A stretch of DNA of 64,000 nucleotides from Actinomadura luzonensis (GTDB lineage Bacteria > Actinomycetota > Actinomycetes > Streptosporangiales > Streptosporangiaceae): contig NZ_JAKRKC020000001.1 of NCBI RefSeq assembly GCF_022664455.2, positions 4,469,001 through 4,533,000 of the forward strand, given 5' to 3'. Below the pieces are notes generated by a model. The model worked only from the letters and a program-made list of their open reading frames with translations, ran no database searches and was not told the origin of the DNA. Below are positions 1-7,882 of this stretch, one piece after another. Position 1 is the first letter of the stretch. Every line of letters starts with the position of its first letter. The translations under genes and the position numbers were made by a program.

Positions 1-1
1 G

Positions 2-1282
2 GGCGGGCGGCCGGACGCCCGGCGGGTGCGCGCGGCGCTGGCCCGGCAGTGCGCGGCGGGCCTGGCCCACCCGGTGCTGTACGGGTCGGCGATCACCGGC
101 CAGGGCGTGCCCGACCTCCTGGACGCGATCGCCGGCCTGCTGCCCGCCGTCACCAGGCCCGCGGACGAGGGCCGGACCGGGGAGCCGGTGCGGGCCGGCG
201 TGTTCGCCGTCGAGCGCTCCCCGTCCGGCGAGAAGACCGCCTACCTGCGGGTCCGCGCGGGCGTGCTGCGCACGCGCCGCCGGCTCTCCTTCCACCGCGC
301 CGACGGCTCGGCCTACGAGGCCCGCCTGACCGCGCTGTCGGTGGCGGGGGACCCGCGCCGGGGGCACGGGCTGGCCGGCGACGTCGTCAGGGCGCGGGGC
401 GTCCCGGAGATCCGGGTCGGCGACCACGTGGGCGCGCCGCCGCCCGGCGGGTCGCACTTCACGCCGCCCAGCCTGGAGACGGTGGCGCGCCCGCGCGTCC
501 CCGGCGAGGAGGCGCGCCTGCACGCGGCGCTGCTGGCCCTGGCCGAGCAGGACCCGCTGATCGGCACCCGCACCCTGGCCGGCGGCGAGACGTCGGTCCT
601 GCTGTACGGCGAGGTCCAGAAGGAGGTGATCGCCGAGACGCTGGCCGTCGAGTACGGCGTCGAGGCGGAGTTCGAGCCGAGCCGCCCGATCCTGTTCGAG
701 CGCCCGTCGGGCACCGGCGAGGCGCTGGCGGAGATCCAGCGGCACGGCCCCAACGACTTCATGGCCACGGTCGGCCTGCGCGTCGAGCCGGCCCCGCACG
801 GCTCGGGCGTCGGCTACCGGCTGGAGGTGGATCTCGGCTCGCTGCCGCACGCCTTCCACCGGGCGATCGAGGAGAGCGTGCGCCTGGCGCTGGCGGCGGG
901 CCCGCGCGGCCGGCCGGTCACCGACGTCGTGGTGACGCTGACCCGCGCCGGCTACAGCTCGCCGGTCACGGTCGCGGCCGACTTCCGGGGGCGGGTGCCG
1001 CTCGTGCTCATGGAGGCGCTGCGCCGGGCGGGCACGACGGTGTACGAGCCGTGCCACCGTTTCGAGGCGGAGGTGCCGCTGGAGACGTTCGGGCCGGTCA
1101 CGGCCGCGCTGGCGGCGCACGGCGGCGAGCTGGACGGGGCGCTGCGGCGGGCCGGGGCGTGGGTGCTGACCGGCGAGATCCCGGCGGCGGCGGTGCACCT
1201 GTTCGTGCGGCGGCTGCCGGGGCTGTCGCACGGTGAGGGCGTGTGGTGGTCGGAGCCGTCCGGCGACCGTCCCACCCGATAA
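2..1282 (+). CDS. TetM/OtrA-like ribosomal-protection GTPase, 3' part
   Basis: The frame is already open at the window edge, so the 5' part with the GTPase P-loop lies outside. The first visible residues (SAITGQGVPDLLDAI) match the last guanine-binding motif of a translational GTPase G domain. They are followed by an EF-G-like domain II and by domains III to V. The family binds the ribosome and removes tetracycline, hydrolysing GTP. About 425 residues are visible, which fits a full protein of about 640-680. Housekeeping EF-G is less likely because of the divergent domain IV/V and the lack of str-operon neighbours. Whether it confers resistance cannot be told from this part. Confidence 0.82.
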   Translation, partial: GGRPDARRVRAALARQCAAGLAHPVLYGSAITGQGVPDLLDAIAGLLPAVTRPADEGRTGEPVRAGVFAVERSPSGEKTAYLRVRAGVLRTRRRLSFHRADGSAYEARLTALSVAGDPRRGHGLAGDVVRARGVPEIRVGDHVGAPPPGGSHFTPPSLETVARPRVPGEEARLHAALLALAEQDPLIGTRTLAGGETSVLLYGEVQKEVIAETLAVEYGVEAEFEPSRPILFERPSGTGEALAEIQRHGPNDFMATVGLRVEPAPHGSGVGYRLEVDLGSLPHAFHRAIEESVRLALAAGPRGRPVTDVVVTLTRAGYSSPVTVAADFRGRVPLVLMEALRRAGTTVYEPCHRFEAEVPLETFGPVTAALAAHGGELDGALRRAGAWVLTGEIPAAAVHLFVRRLPGLSHGEGVWWSEPSGDRPTR

Positions 1283-1325
1283 GCGGCATGTCGGGTTTCG
1301 TGCCGTAATGGGTACTAACGAGCTT

Positions 1326-1348
1326 GGTGCACGAATCGTGCGTGCACC
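1326..1348. promoter_or_regulatory. Nested palindrome upstream of the small basic gene
   Basis: Perfect 8-bp arms GGTGCACG (1326-1333) and CGTGCACC (1341-1348) enclose a second palindrome, GCACGA/TCGTGC (1329-1341). It sits 25 bp before the ATG at 1373 and could be an operator or a 5'-UTR hairpin. A GGGTAC at 1310-1315 resembles the -10 of SigB-type actinobacterial promoters, but its -35 partner is poorly spaced. Role inferred. Confidence 0.4.
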
Positions 1349-1372
1349 ATGTCCGTACAGGGGGGAATTCCA

Positions 1373-1495
1373 ATGGCAGACACGAAGAAGAAACCCGCCG
1401 CGAAGTCGGGCAAGTCGAAGAAGCAGTCGATCAAGACGAACCGGCAGGCCAAGGAGACCAAGAAGGAAACCAGGAAGGGCTCCGACGAGAGCTGA
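1373..1495 (+). CDS. Small lysine-rich basic protein (40 aa)
   Basis: The ATG follows a strong ribosome-binding site (GGGGGGAA, 8 bp upstream). The protein starts MADTKKKPAAKSGKSKK and ends KETRKGSDES. It is about one third Lys/Arg, with no hydrophobic segment or cysteine. It is therefore probably cytoplasmic and disordered, and may bind nucleic acid or another polyanion. It lies alone between the upstream GTPase gene and a hairpin at 1514. No family was recognised. The strong RBS, A-rich lysine codons and clean stop favour a real gene over a chance frame. Confidence 0.6.
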   Translation: MADTKKKPAAKSGKSKKQSIKTNRQAKETKKETRKGSDES

Positions 1496-1513
1496 TCTAT
1501 GGTGACATGATCA

Positions 1514-1542
1514 GACAGCCGGGGGCCGGGCTCCCGGCTGTC
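1514..1542 (+). terminator. Hairpin after the small basic gene
   Basis: Perfect 10-bp arms GACAGCCGGG (1514-1523) and CCCGGCTGTC (1533-1542) enclose a 9-nt loop, 19 bp after the stop. There is no T-tract, as is common in actinomycetes. Confidence 0.6.
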
Positions 1543-1579
1543 GCATCGCCCGTGGAGCCGCGACCCTGGAGCTGCTGTC

Positions 1580-4500
1580 ATGTCGGCCTATCTGCGCTTT
1601 CCCTCCGTCTTCCAGGACGTCGTGGTCTTCGCCGCCGAGGACGACCTGTGGATGGTCTCGGCCCAGGGCGGCCGGGCCTTCCGCCTGACCGCGGGACTGG
1701 CCGAGGCGGGCTACCCGCGCATCTCCCCACGCGGCGACCAGCTCGCCTTCGTCGGCCGCGAGGAGGGCCCGGAAGAGGTCTACGTCATGCCGGCCGGCGG
1801 CGGCGCGGCCCGCCGGGTCACCTTCCACGGCGCGCGCTGCACGGTGACCGGCTGGGACCCCGAAGGCCGCATCCTGTACGCCAGCGACCAGTCCCAGCCG
1901 TTCGAGGGCCGCAAGTGGCTGCACCGGGTGGCGCCCGGCGGGGTGCCGGAGCGGCTGCCGTACGGGCCGGCGAACTCGATCGCGCACGGCCCCGGCGGCA
2001 TGATCGTGCTCGGCCGCAACACCGCCGACCCGGCCCGCTGGAAGCGCTACCGCGGCGGCACGGTCGGCGACCTGTGGATCGACCCGGACGGCGCGGGCGA
2101 GTTCCGGCGGCTGATCCGGCTGCCGGGCAACCTCGCCTCGCCCTGCTGGAGCGGCGAGCGGGTGTGCTTCATCAGCGACCACGAGGGTGTCGGCAACGTC
2201 TACTCGTGCCTGCCGGACGGGCACGACCTGCGCAAGCACACCCACCACGACGACTACTACGCCCGCAACCTGTCCGGCGACGGGCACCGGTTGGTCTACC
2301 ACGCGGGCGCGGAGCTGTACCTGCTGGAGCCCGGCGAGCGGCCGCGCCGCCTGGAGGTGACGCTGGCCAGCTCGCGCACGCAGCGCAACCGCCGCTTCGT
2401 CGAGGCCGCCGACTACCTGGAGAGCGCCACGCTCAGCCCGGACGGCAGCGCGCTGGCGGTGACCGCGCGCGGCAAGGCGTACGCGATGGCCGACTGGGAG
2501 GGCCCGGTGCGCCAGCACGGCGCGCCGGACGGCGTCCGCTACCGCTTCCTGACCTGGCTCAACGACGGCGTGCGGCTGATCGCGGCGGCCAGCGACGACG
2601 CCGACGAGGAACGCCTGGTCGTCCTGGAGAGCCGCGCCGGCGGCCCCGGCACCGAGGTGGCCCGGCTGGGCCGCGTCACCGACCTGGTGCCCGACCCGGC
2701 GCACGACCGCGTGGCCGTCGTCAACCACCGGCACGAGCTGCACCTGCTCGACCTCGCCACCGGCCGCTGCGACCTGGTGGAGGCCAACCCGCACGCCTCG
2801 CCCGAGGACCCGGCCTGGTCGGCCGACGGCACCTGGCTGGCCTACGCCGCCCCGCTCAACGCCCAGACCACCGCGATCAAGCTGCACCACCCGGAGAGCG
2901 GGCGGACCGTGCAGGCGACCGAGCCGGTGCTGATCGACTCGATGCCGGCCTTCGACCCGGAGGGCCGCTACCTGTACTTCATCGGCCAGCGCGCCTTCTC
3001 CCCCGTCTACGACCAGCTCCAGTTCGACCTGGGCTTCCCGCTGGGCACCCGCCCGTACGCGATCGCGCTGCGCGCCGACGTGCCGGACCCGTTCGTCCCG
3101 AGACAGCGCCCCCTGCACGACAAGGACGACGACGATGACGATGACGACGACGAGGAAGAAGAGGAGGAGCGCGAGCCGGAGCCGCTGCGCGTGGACGTGG
3201 ACGGCCTGACCCGCCGCGTCACCGCCTTCCCCCTGCCGGAGGGCCGCTACGAGCGGGTGGCCGGGCTGAAGGGCAAGGCGCTGATCCTCACCAGCCCCCT
3301 GGAGGGCGACAACACCCTGCACCTGTACGACTTCGCCAAGAACGACAACGAGACCTTCGCCGACGGCGTCACCGACTTCGAGCTGGGCCGCGACCACAGG
3401 ACGCTGCTGTACCGGGCCGGCTCGCGGCTGCGCGTGGTCAAGGCCGGCGAGGTGCCGGGCGGCGACGACGACCGGCCGGGACGCGAGAGCGGCTGGATCG
3501 ACCTGTCGCGGATCAAGGTGTCGGTGTGCCCGGAGGCGGAGTGGCGGCAGATGTTCCGCGAGGCGTGGCGGCTGCAGCGGGAGAACTTCTGGACCGAGGA
3601 CATGGCGGGCGTGGACTGGCCGGCCGTCTACGAGCGCTACCAGCCGCTGGTGGACCGGGTGAGCACCCGGGGCGAGTTCTCCGACCTGCTGTGGGAGCTG
3701 CACGGCGAGCTGGCCACCAGCCACGCCTACGAGAGCGGCGGCGAGTACCGTCCCGGCCCCGACTACACGCAGGGCAAGCTGGGCGTGGACTGGGACTACC
3801 GGGACGGCGTCTACCTCATCCGGTCGATCGTGACCGGCGACCCGTGGGACCCGAAGGCCACCTCGCCGCTCAACCGCCTCGGCCTGGACGTGCGCCCCGG
3901 CGACGCGGTGCTGGCCATCAACGGCGCGCCCATCGGCGAGGGCGTCGCCACCCCGAACGAGCGCCTGGTCAACCAGGCCGGCGAGGAGGTCGAGCTGACC
4001 CTGCGCCGCGACGGGGAGGTGTTCGCGGTCACCGTGCGGGCGCTGGCCGACGACCAGCCGGCCCGCTACCGCGACTGGGTCAACCTCAACCGCGCCCAGT
4101 GCCACCAGCGGTCGGGTGGGCGGGTCGGCTACGTGCACGTCCCGGACATGGGGCCGGACGGGTTCGGCGAGTTCCACCGGGGGTTCCTGGCCGAGTACGA
4201 CCGCCACGCGCTCATCGTGGACGTGCGCTTCAACGGCGGCGGCCACGTCTCGGCGCTGCTGCTGGAGAAGCTGGCCCGGCGGCGGCTCGGCTACGACTAC
4301 CCGCGGTGGGGGGCGGCGGAGCCGTACCCGCCGGAGTCGCCGCGCGGGCCGCTGGTCGCGATCACCAACGAGTGGGCGGGCTCCGACGGCGACATCTTCA
4401 GCCACACCTTCAAGGTGCTGAAGCTCGGCCCGCTGGTGGGCCGGCGCACCTGGGGCGGCGTCATCGGGATCTGGCCGCGCCACCAGCTCGCCGACGGCAC

Positions 4501-4723
4501 GGTGACGACGCAGCCGGAGTTCTCCTTCGCCTTCGACGACGTCGGCTGGCAGGTGGAGAACTACGGCACCGACCCGGACATCGAGGTCGACATCACCCCG
4601 CAGGACTACGCGCGCGGCGTGGACACGCAGCTCGAACGGGCCATCGACGTGGCGCTGGAGCTGCTGGCCGAGCGTCCCCCGCACACGCCCGATCCGCGGC
4701 ATCGGCCGCGAATGCAACCTTAG
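1580..4723 (+). CDS. Tricorn protease homologue (S41 family)
   Basis: At 1047 aa this is the usual tricorn length. Tricorn is a large cytoplasmic peptidase that trims oligopeptides released by the proteasome. The N-terminal half (about 1-500) carries beta-propeller repeats (FRLTAGLAEAGYPRISPRG, ITDLVPDPAHDR type). The C-terminal half has a tricorn C1 region, a PDZ domain (about 760-830) and the S41 catalytic core. The catalytic set appears intact: Ser714-His715 in TSHAYESGG and the nucleophile Ser935 in WAGSDGDIF. A pure Asp/Glu tract lies at about residues 514-531, between propeller and protease domains. The ATG has a GGAG 8 bp upstream. Pairing with the proteasome is known for the family and not shown here. 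Confidence 0.93.
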   Translation: MSAYLRFPSVFQDVVVFAAEDDLWMVSAQGGRAFRLTAGLAEAGYPRISPRGDQLAFVGREEGPEEVYVMPAGGGAARRVTFHGARCTVTGWDPEGRILYASDQSQPFEGRKWLHRVAPGGVPERLPYGPANSIAHGPGGMIVLGRNTADPARWKRYRGGTVGDLWIDPDGAGEFRRLIRLPGNLASPCWSGERVCFISDHEGVGNVYSCLPDGHDLRKHTHHDDYYARNLSGDGHRLVYHAGAELYLLEPGERPRRLEVTLASSRTQRNRRFVEAADYLESATLSPDGSALAVTARGKAYAMADWEGPVRQHGAPDGVRYRFLTWLNDGVRLIAAASDDADEERLVVLESRAGGPGTEVARLGRVTDLVPDPAHDRVAVVNHRHELHLLDLATGRCDLVEANPHASPEDPAWSADGTWLAYAAPLNAQTTAIKLHHPESGRTVQATEPVLIDSMPAFDPEGRYLYFIGQRAFSPVYDQLQFDLGFPLGTRPYAIALRADVPDPFVPRQRPLHDKDDDDDDDDDEEEEEEREPEPLRVDVDGLTRRVTAFPLPEGRYERVAGLKGKALILTSPLEGDNTLHLYDFAKNDNETFADGVTDFELGRDHRTLLYRAGSRLRVVKAGEVPGGDDDRPGRESGWIDLSRIKVSVCPEAEWRQMFREAWRLQRENFWTEDMAGVDWPAVYERYQPLVDRVSTRGEFSDLLWELHGELATSHAYESGGEYRPGPDYTQGKLGVDWDYRDGVYLIRSIVTGDPWDPKATSPLNRLGLDVRPGDAVLAINGAPIGEGVATPNERLVNQAGEEVELTLRRDGEVFAVTVRALADDQPARYRDWVNLNRAQCHQRSGGRVGYVHVPDMGPDGFGEFHRGFLAEYDRHALIVDVRFNGGGHVSALLLEKLARRRLGYDYPRWGAAEPYPPESPRGPLVAITNEWAGSDGDIFSHTFKVLKLGPLVGRRTWGGVIGIWPRHQLADGTVTTQPEFSFAFDDVGWQVENYGTDPDIEVDITPQDYARGVDTQLERAIDVALELLAERPPHTPDPRHRPRMQP

Positions 4724-4881
4724 TCACCTTCACGGCGTCTAAAGATCATAGGTGGGGAAAGCACACCGGGGATGAACAGTGCCCCTCGCCGACGTGATCG
4801 CCGGCCGGCGGCAGGGGCTCGACCTTGTGGTCGGTCATGTGTGTTTGTTGACTGTTTTCGTCCTTAAGGGGGACCTGTCAG

Positions 4882-6240
4882 GTGCGCGCACTCGCACGCA
4901 AGGGCAAGTCGGCCGCGCGGCGGCTCTACCGGGGATACAACCGGCGTAAGGCACGCAACGCGCCGCCACCCTCGATCCAGCGGGTCCGCATCCTGCTGCT
5001 GCACGCCTACGGCATGGGCGGCACGATCAGAACCGTGTTCAACCTCGCGAGCTACCTCGCCGAGGAGCACGACGTGGAGATCGTGAGCATTCTCAAGGAG
5101 GCCGAGGAGCCGTTCTTCCCCGTCGACCCGCGGGTGCGCTTCCGCTTCCTCGACGACCGGGTCCGGCCGAGCCGTGACCCGTTGCGGGCGATGTTGTCCA
5201 AGATGCCGAGCCGGCTGATCCCTCAGGAGGAGACGGCCTACCACCGCTTCAACCTGTGGACCGACCTGCAGCTCGCCCGCTACATCCGGTCCCTCGACAC
5301 CGGCGTGCTCATGGCCACCCGGCCGGGGCTCAACCTGGCGATGGCGCAGTTAGCGCCGCCCGGCGTCATCACGATCGGGCAGGAGCACGTGGCGCTGCGC
5401 ACGCAGGCCGAGCCGATGCAGAACCTGATCAAGTGGCGCTACCGCCGCCTCGACGCCCTCGTCACGCTCACCAAGGCCGACCTGCGCGACTACCGCGAGA
5501 CGCTGCCGAAGAAGCCGCGCAAGCTGGCCCGCATCCCGAACGCGGTGCCGCCCATGTCGGGCGGCCAGGCCAAGCTGGACGCCAAGGTCGCCATCGCGGT
5601 CGGCCGCCTCACCCGGATCAAGGGCTTCCACCGGCTGATCACCGCCTGGGAGACCGTCGCCGCCGCCCACCCCGACTGGAAGCTGCGCATCTTCGGCGCC
5701 GGGCCGCAGGAGGCCAACCTGCGCCAGCAGATCGCCGAGGCGGGGCTGGAGGACAAGGTCGAGCTTCCGGGGCCGACCAGCGACGTCGGGGCCGAGCTGG
5801 AGAAGGCGTCCGTCTACGTGATGAGCTCGCGCCACGAGGGCTTCCCCATGACGATCCTGGAGGCCATGGCCAAGGGGCTGGCGATCGTCAGCTTCAACAG
5901 CCCGCACGGCCCCAAGGAGATGATCACGCACGAGGTCGACGGGCTGCTGGTCAAGCCGCGCACCAACGCCAACCTGGCGGCCGGCATCCTCCGCGTCATC
6001 GAGGACGAGCCGCTGCGCCGCAGCCTGGCCGAGCACGCGGTGGAGACCGCGGCCACGTACGACGTGGACGCCGTCGGCCGGCAGTGGGACGCGCTGCTGG
6101 CCGAGCTGCTGGCCCGCCGCGACGGCAGCTACGTGCGCCCGCAGCCGGCCGGCGCCTCCCCCGGCACCGCTCCGGACGCCGACGCCGACGCCCCCGCCAC
6201 CGAGCAGGCCGGGGCGCAGGTCATACCCCTGAACCCGTGA
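4882..6240 (+). CDS. Family 4 (GT-B) glycosyltransferase
   Basis: A 452-residue retaining glycosyltransferase of the GT4 type. The N-terminal half begins with a basic stretch and a HAYGMGGT acceptor-side glycine loop. The C-terminal donor domain has AVGRLTRIKGF, GAGPQEANL and the E-x7-E motif in HEGFPMTILEAM. The start is GTG at 4882 behind AAGGGGG. There is no signal peptide; it should act at the inner membrane face on a nucleotide-sugar donor, probably for a teichoic or cell-surface glycan. The last 40 residues are an Ala/Pro/Asp tail. It converges on the HtrA-like gene with a 20-bp overlap. The substrate cannot be told. Confidence 0.85.
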   Translation: MRALARKGKSAARRLYRGYNRRKARNAPPPSIQRVRILLLHAYGMGGTIRTVFNLASYLAEEHDVEIVSILKEAEEPFFPVDPRVRFRFLDDRVRPSRDPLRAMLSKMPSRLIPQEETAYHRFNLWTDLQLARYIRSLDTGVLMATRPGLNLAMAQLAPPGVITIGQEHVALRTQAEPMQNLIKWRYRRLDALVTLTKADLRDYRETLPKKPRKLARIPNAVPPMSGGQAKLDAKVAIAVGRLTRIKGFHRLITAWETVAAAHPDWKLRIFGAGPQEANLRQQIAEAGLEDKVELPGPTSDVGAELEKASVYVMSSRHEGFPMTILEAMAKGLAIVSFNSPHGPKEMITHEVDGLLVKPRTNANLAAGILRVIEDEPLRRSLAEHAVETAATYDVDAVGRQWDALLAELLARRDGSYVRPQPAGASPGTAPDADADAPATEQAGAQVIPLNP

Positions 6241-7144
6241 GCTCCACCGGCTCGGCGATGACGTCCACGAGGGCGCCGTTGCGGTAGACGGTGATCGGCA
6301 GCGGCCGGCCGATGGCGTCGGCGAACATGAGCCGCTGCAGGCTCTGCGCGTCCCCCACCGGGCTGCGGCCCGCGCTCAGCACCAGATCGCCCGAGCGCAG
6401 CCCGGCCCGGTGCGCGGGCGAGCCCGGCACCACCTCGACCACGCGCAGCGCGCCGCTCTGCCCGGTGCGCTGCCGTAGCTGCTCGGGCAGGGGGGCGGGC
6501 GAGGTGACCAGCCCCAGGAACGCGCGCCGCACCCGCCCGTCCCTGATGAGCGCGGCGATGATCGAGCGGGTCGTGCTGTTGACCGGCACGGCCAGCCCCA
6601 CCCCGATCCCGGCCACGGCCGTGTTGATGCCGACCACCCGGGCCCGGGAGTCGGCCAGCGCCCCGCCCGAGTTGCCGGGGTTGAGCGCCGCGTCGGTCTG
6701 GATGACGTCCTCGATCAGGCGCATGTTGGCGCCGCTGCGCGCCGGCAGCGACCGGCCGAGCCCGGACACCACCCCGGCCGTCACCGAACCGGCGAGCCCG
6801 AGCGGCGTGCCGAGCGCCACCACGAGCTGCCCGACGACCAGCTCGTCGCTGTCGCCGAGCGTGGCGGGCTCGGGCGTGGCCGTCTGCGCCCTGATCACCG
6901 CGAGGTCGGACAGGGGGTCGCGGCCGACGACCACGAAGTCGCCCGAGGTGCCGTCGGCGAAGGCGACCGTCCCGGCCCTGGAGGTGCCGACGACGTGCGC
7001 GTTGGTCAGCAGGAACCCGTCGGCGGTGAACACCACCGCGGACCCGCTGCCCTGACCGGCCCGCACGCTGGCCACTTTAGGCAGCAGCTCGGCCGCCACG
7101 GAGGAGACGACGCGCGAGTAGGCGTCGAGGGGATCTTCCGCCAT
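6221..7144 (-). CDS. HtrA-like trypsin/PDZ serine protease without export signal
   Basis: A 307-residue protein with a trypsin-like domain followed by one PDZ domain. The triad is complete: His50 in LLTNAHVVG, Asp80 in DPLSDLAVI and Ser159 in GNSGGAL. The PDZ lies at about 215-290 (RVVEVVPGSPAHRAGLRSGD). The start ATG at 7144 has an AAAGGAG site. Unlike most DegP/HtrA or actinobacterial HtrA proteins, the N-terminus (MAEDPLDAYSRVV) has no signal peptide or membrane anchor. A cytoplasmic location is therefore predicted, or a partner carries it. It is transcribed divergently from the ArsR-type gene. Confidence 0.9.
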   Translation of the reverse strand: MAEDPLDAYSRVVSSVAAELLPKVASVRAGQGSGSAVVFTADGFLLTNAHVVGTSRAGTVAFADGTSGDFVVVGRDPLSDLAVIRAQTATPEPATLGDSDELVVGQLVVALGTPLGLAGSVTAGVVSGLGRSLPARSGANMRLIEDVIQTDAALNPGNSGGALADSRARVVGINTAVAGIGVGLAVPVNSTTRSIIAALIRDGRVRRAFLGLVTSPAPLPEQLRQRTGQSGALRVVEVVPGSPAHRAGLRSGDLVLSAGRSPVGDAQSLQRLMFADAIGRPLPITVYRNGALVDVIAEPVELTGSGV

Positions 7145-7210
7145 ACGTGCACTCCTTTGCTTACACGATTACACGGTAACTCCGTGACGGGCTTCCCGAT
7201 ACGCCGCAAA

Positions 7211-7260
7211 ACCGCCAACAGTTCTTCGCGAACGACTCTTTGCGAAGAACTGTTGGCGGT
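7211..7260. promoter_or_regulatory. 19-bp perfect inverted repeat, operator of the ArsR/MFS operon
   Basis: Left arm ACCGCCAACAGTTCTTCGC (7211-7229) and its exact reverse complement (7242-7260) are separated by 12 bp. The right arm covers a possible -35 (TTGCGA, 7240-7245), and a -10-like TAGCGT follows at 7262-7267. The ATG at 7274 is about one helical step later, which fits a leaderless transcript. A dimeric repressor bound here would block the promoter; autoregulation by the ArsR-type product is inferred. Confidence 0.75.
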
Positions 7261-7273
7261 CTAGCGTGAGGGC

Positions 7274-7882
7274 ATGAGCGATCCACGGGAGAGCGGCGTC
7301 GTCGTCCTCGACGCCAAGGGGTTGCGGGCCCTCGCCCACCCCGTCCGCGTCCAGCTCGTCGACCTGCTGCGCAGGCACGGTCCCTCGACCGCCACCCGCC
7401 TCGCCGAACGCCTCGGCGTCAACTCCGGCACCGCCAGCTACCACCTGCGGCGGCTCGGCGCGGCCGGTCTCGTCGAGGAGGACACCGAGCGCGGCAACGC
7501 GCGCGAACGCTGGTGGCGCTCGGTCCACCAGGTCACCCGGCTCAACGACGAAGGGCTGAGCGACCGCGAGCCGGAGGCCGTGCACACCTACATGCAGTCG
7601 ATCGCGGCCCTGTACAACCTGCGTACGCAGCAAGCGCTCAACGAGTTGCAGACCATGCCGCACGCCTGGCGGCGGGTGTTCGACCTCAGCTCCTTCGCGC
7701 TGCGCCTGACCACCGAGGAGGGGCGGCGGCTGCGCGCGGAGCTGGGCGAGGTGATCGCACGCTACCGGCGCGACGACGAGCCCGCCCCGCCGGACGCCGA
7801 GCGGGTCGTGCTGATCACGGAGCTCCTGCCGGAGCCCGCCGGCGGCCCCCCTGGCTCCGGCGGCCCCGGGGAGGACGAGTGA
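7274..7882 (+). CDS. ArsR/HTH-20 family transcriptional regulator
   Basis: A 202-residue protein with a winged helix-turn-helix near residues 13-80 (LAHPVRVQLVDLLRRHGPSTATRLAERLGVNSGTASYHLRRL). A helical C-terminal half of about 120 residues follows. There is no CxC metal motif, so a metal sensor is unlikely; this architecture usually accompanies MFS drug exporters. The stop overlaps the exporter start (GTGA), so the two are one operon and probably translationally coupled. The 19-bp inverted repeat directly upstream is its likely operator. The inducing ligand is unknown. Confidence 0.87.
   Translation: MSDPRESGVVVLDAKGLRALAHPVRVQLVDLLRRHGPSTATRLAERLGVNSGTASYHLRRLGAAGLVEEDTERGNARERWWRSVHQVTRLNDEGLSDREPEAVHTYMQSIAALYNLRTQQALNELQTMPHAWRRVFDLSSFALRLTTEEGRRLRAELGEVIARYRRDDEPAPPDAERVVLITELLPEPAGGPPGSGGPGEDE

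Noticed and set aside
1511..4717. A 1068-codon open frame on the minus strand across the tricorn gene
   Set aside because: It mirrors the real gene codon for codon in high-GC DNA. Its product is a low-complexity Ala/Val/Arg/Gln sequence without family motifs.
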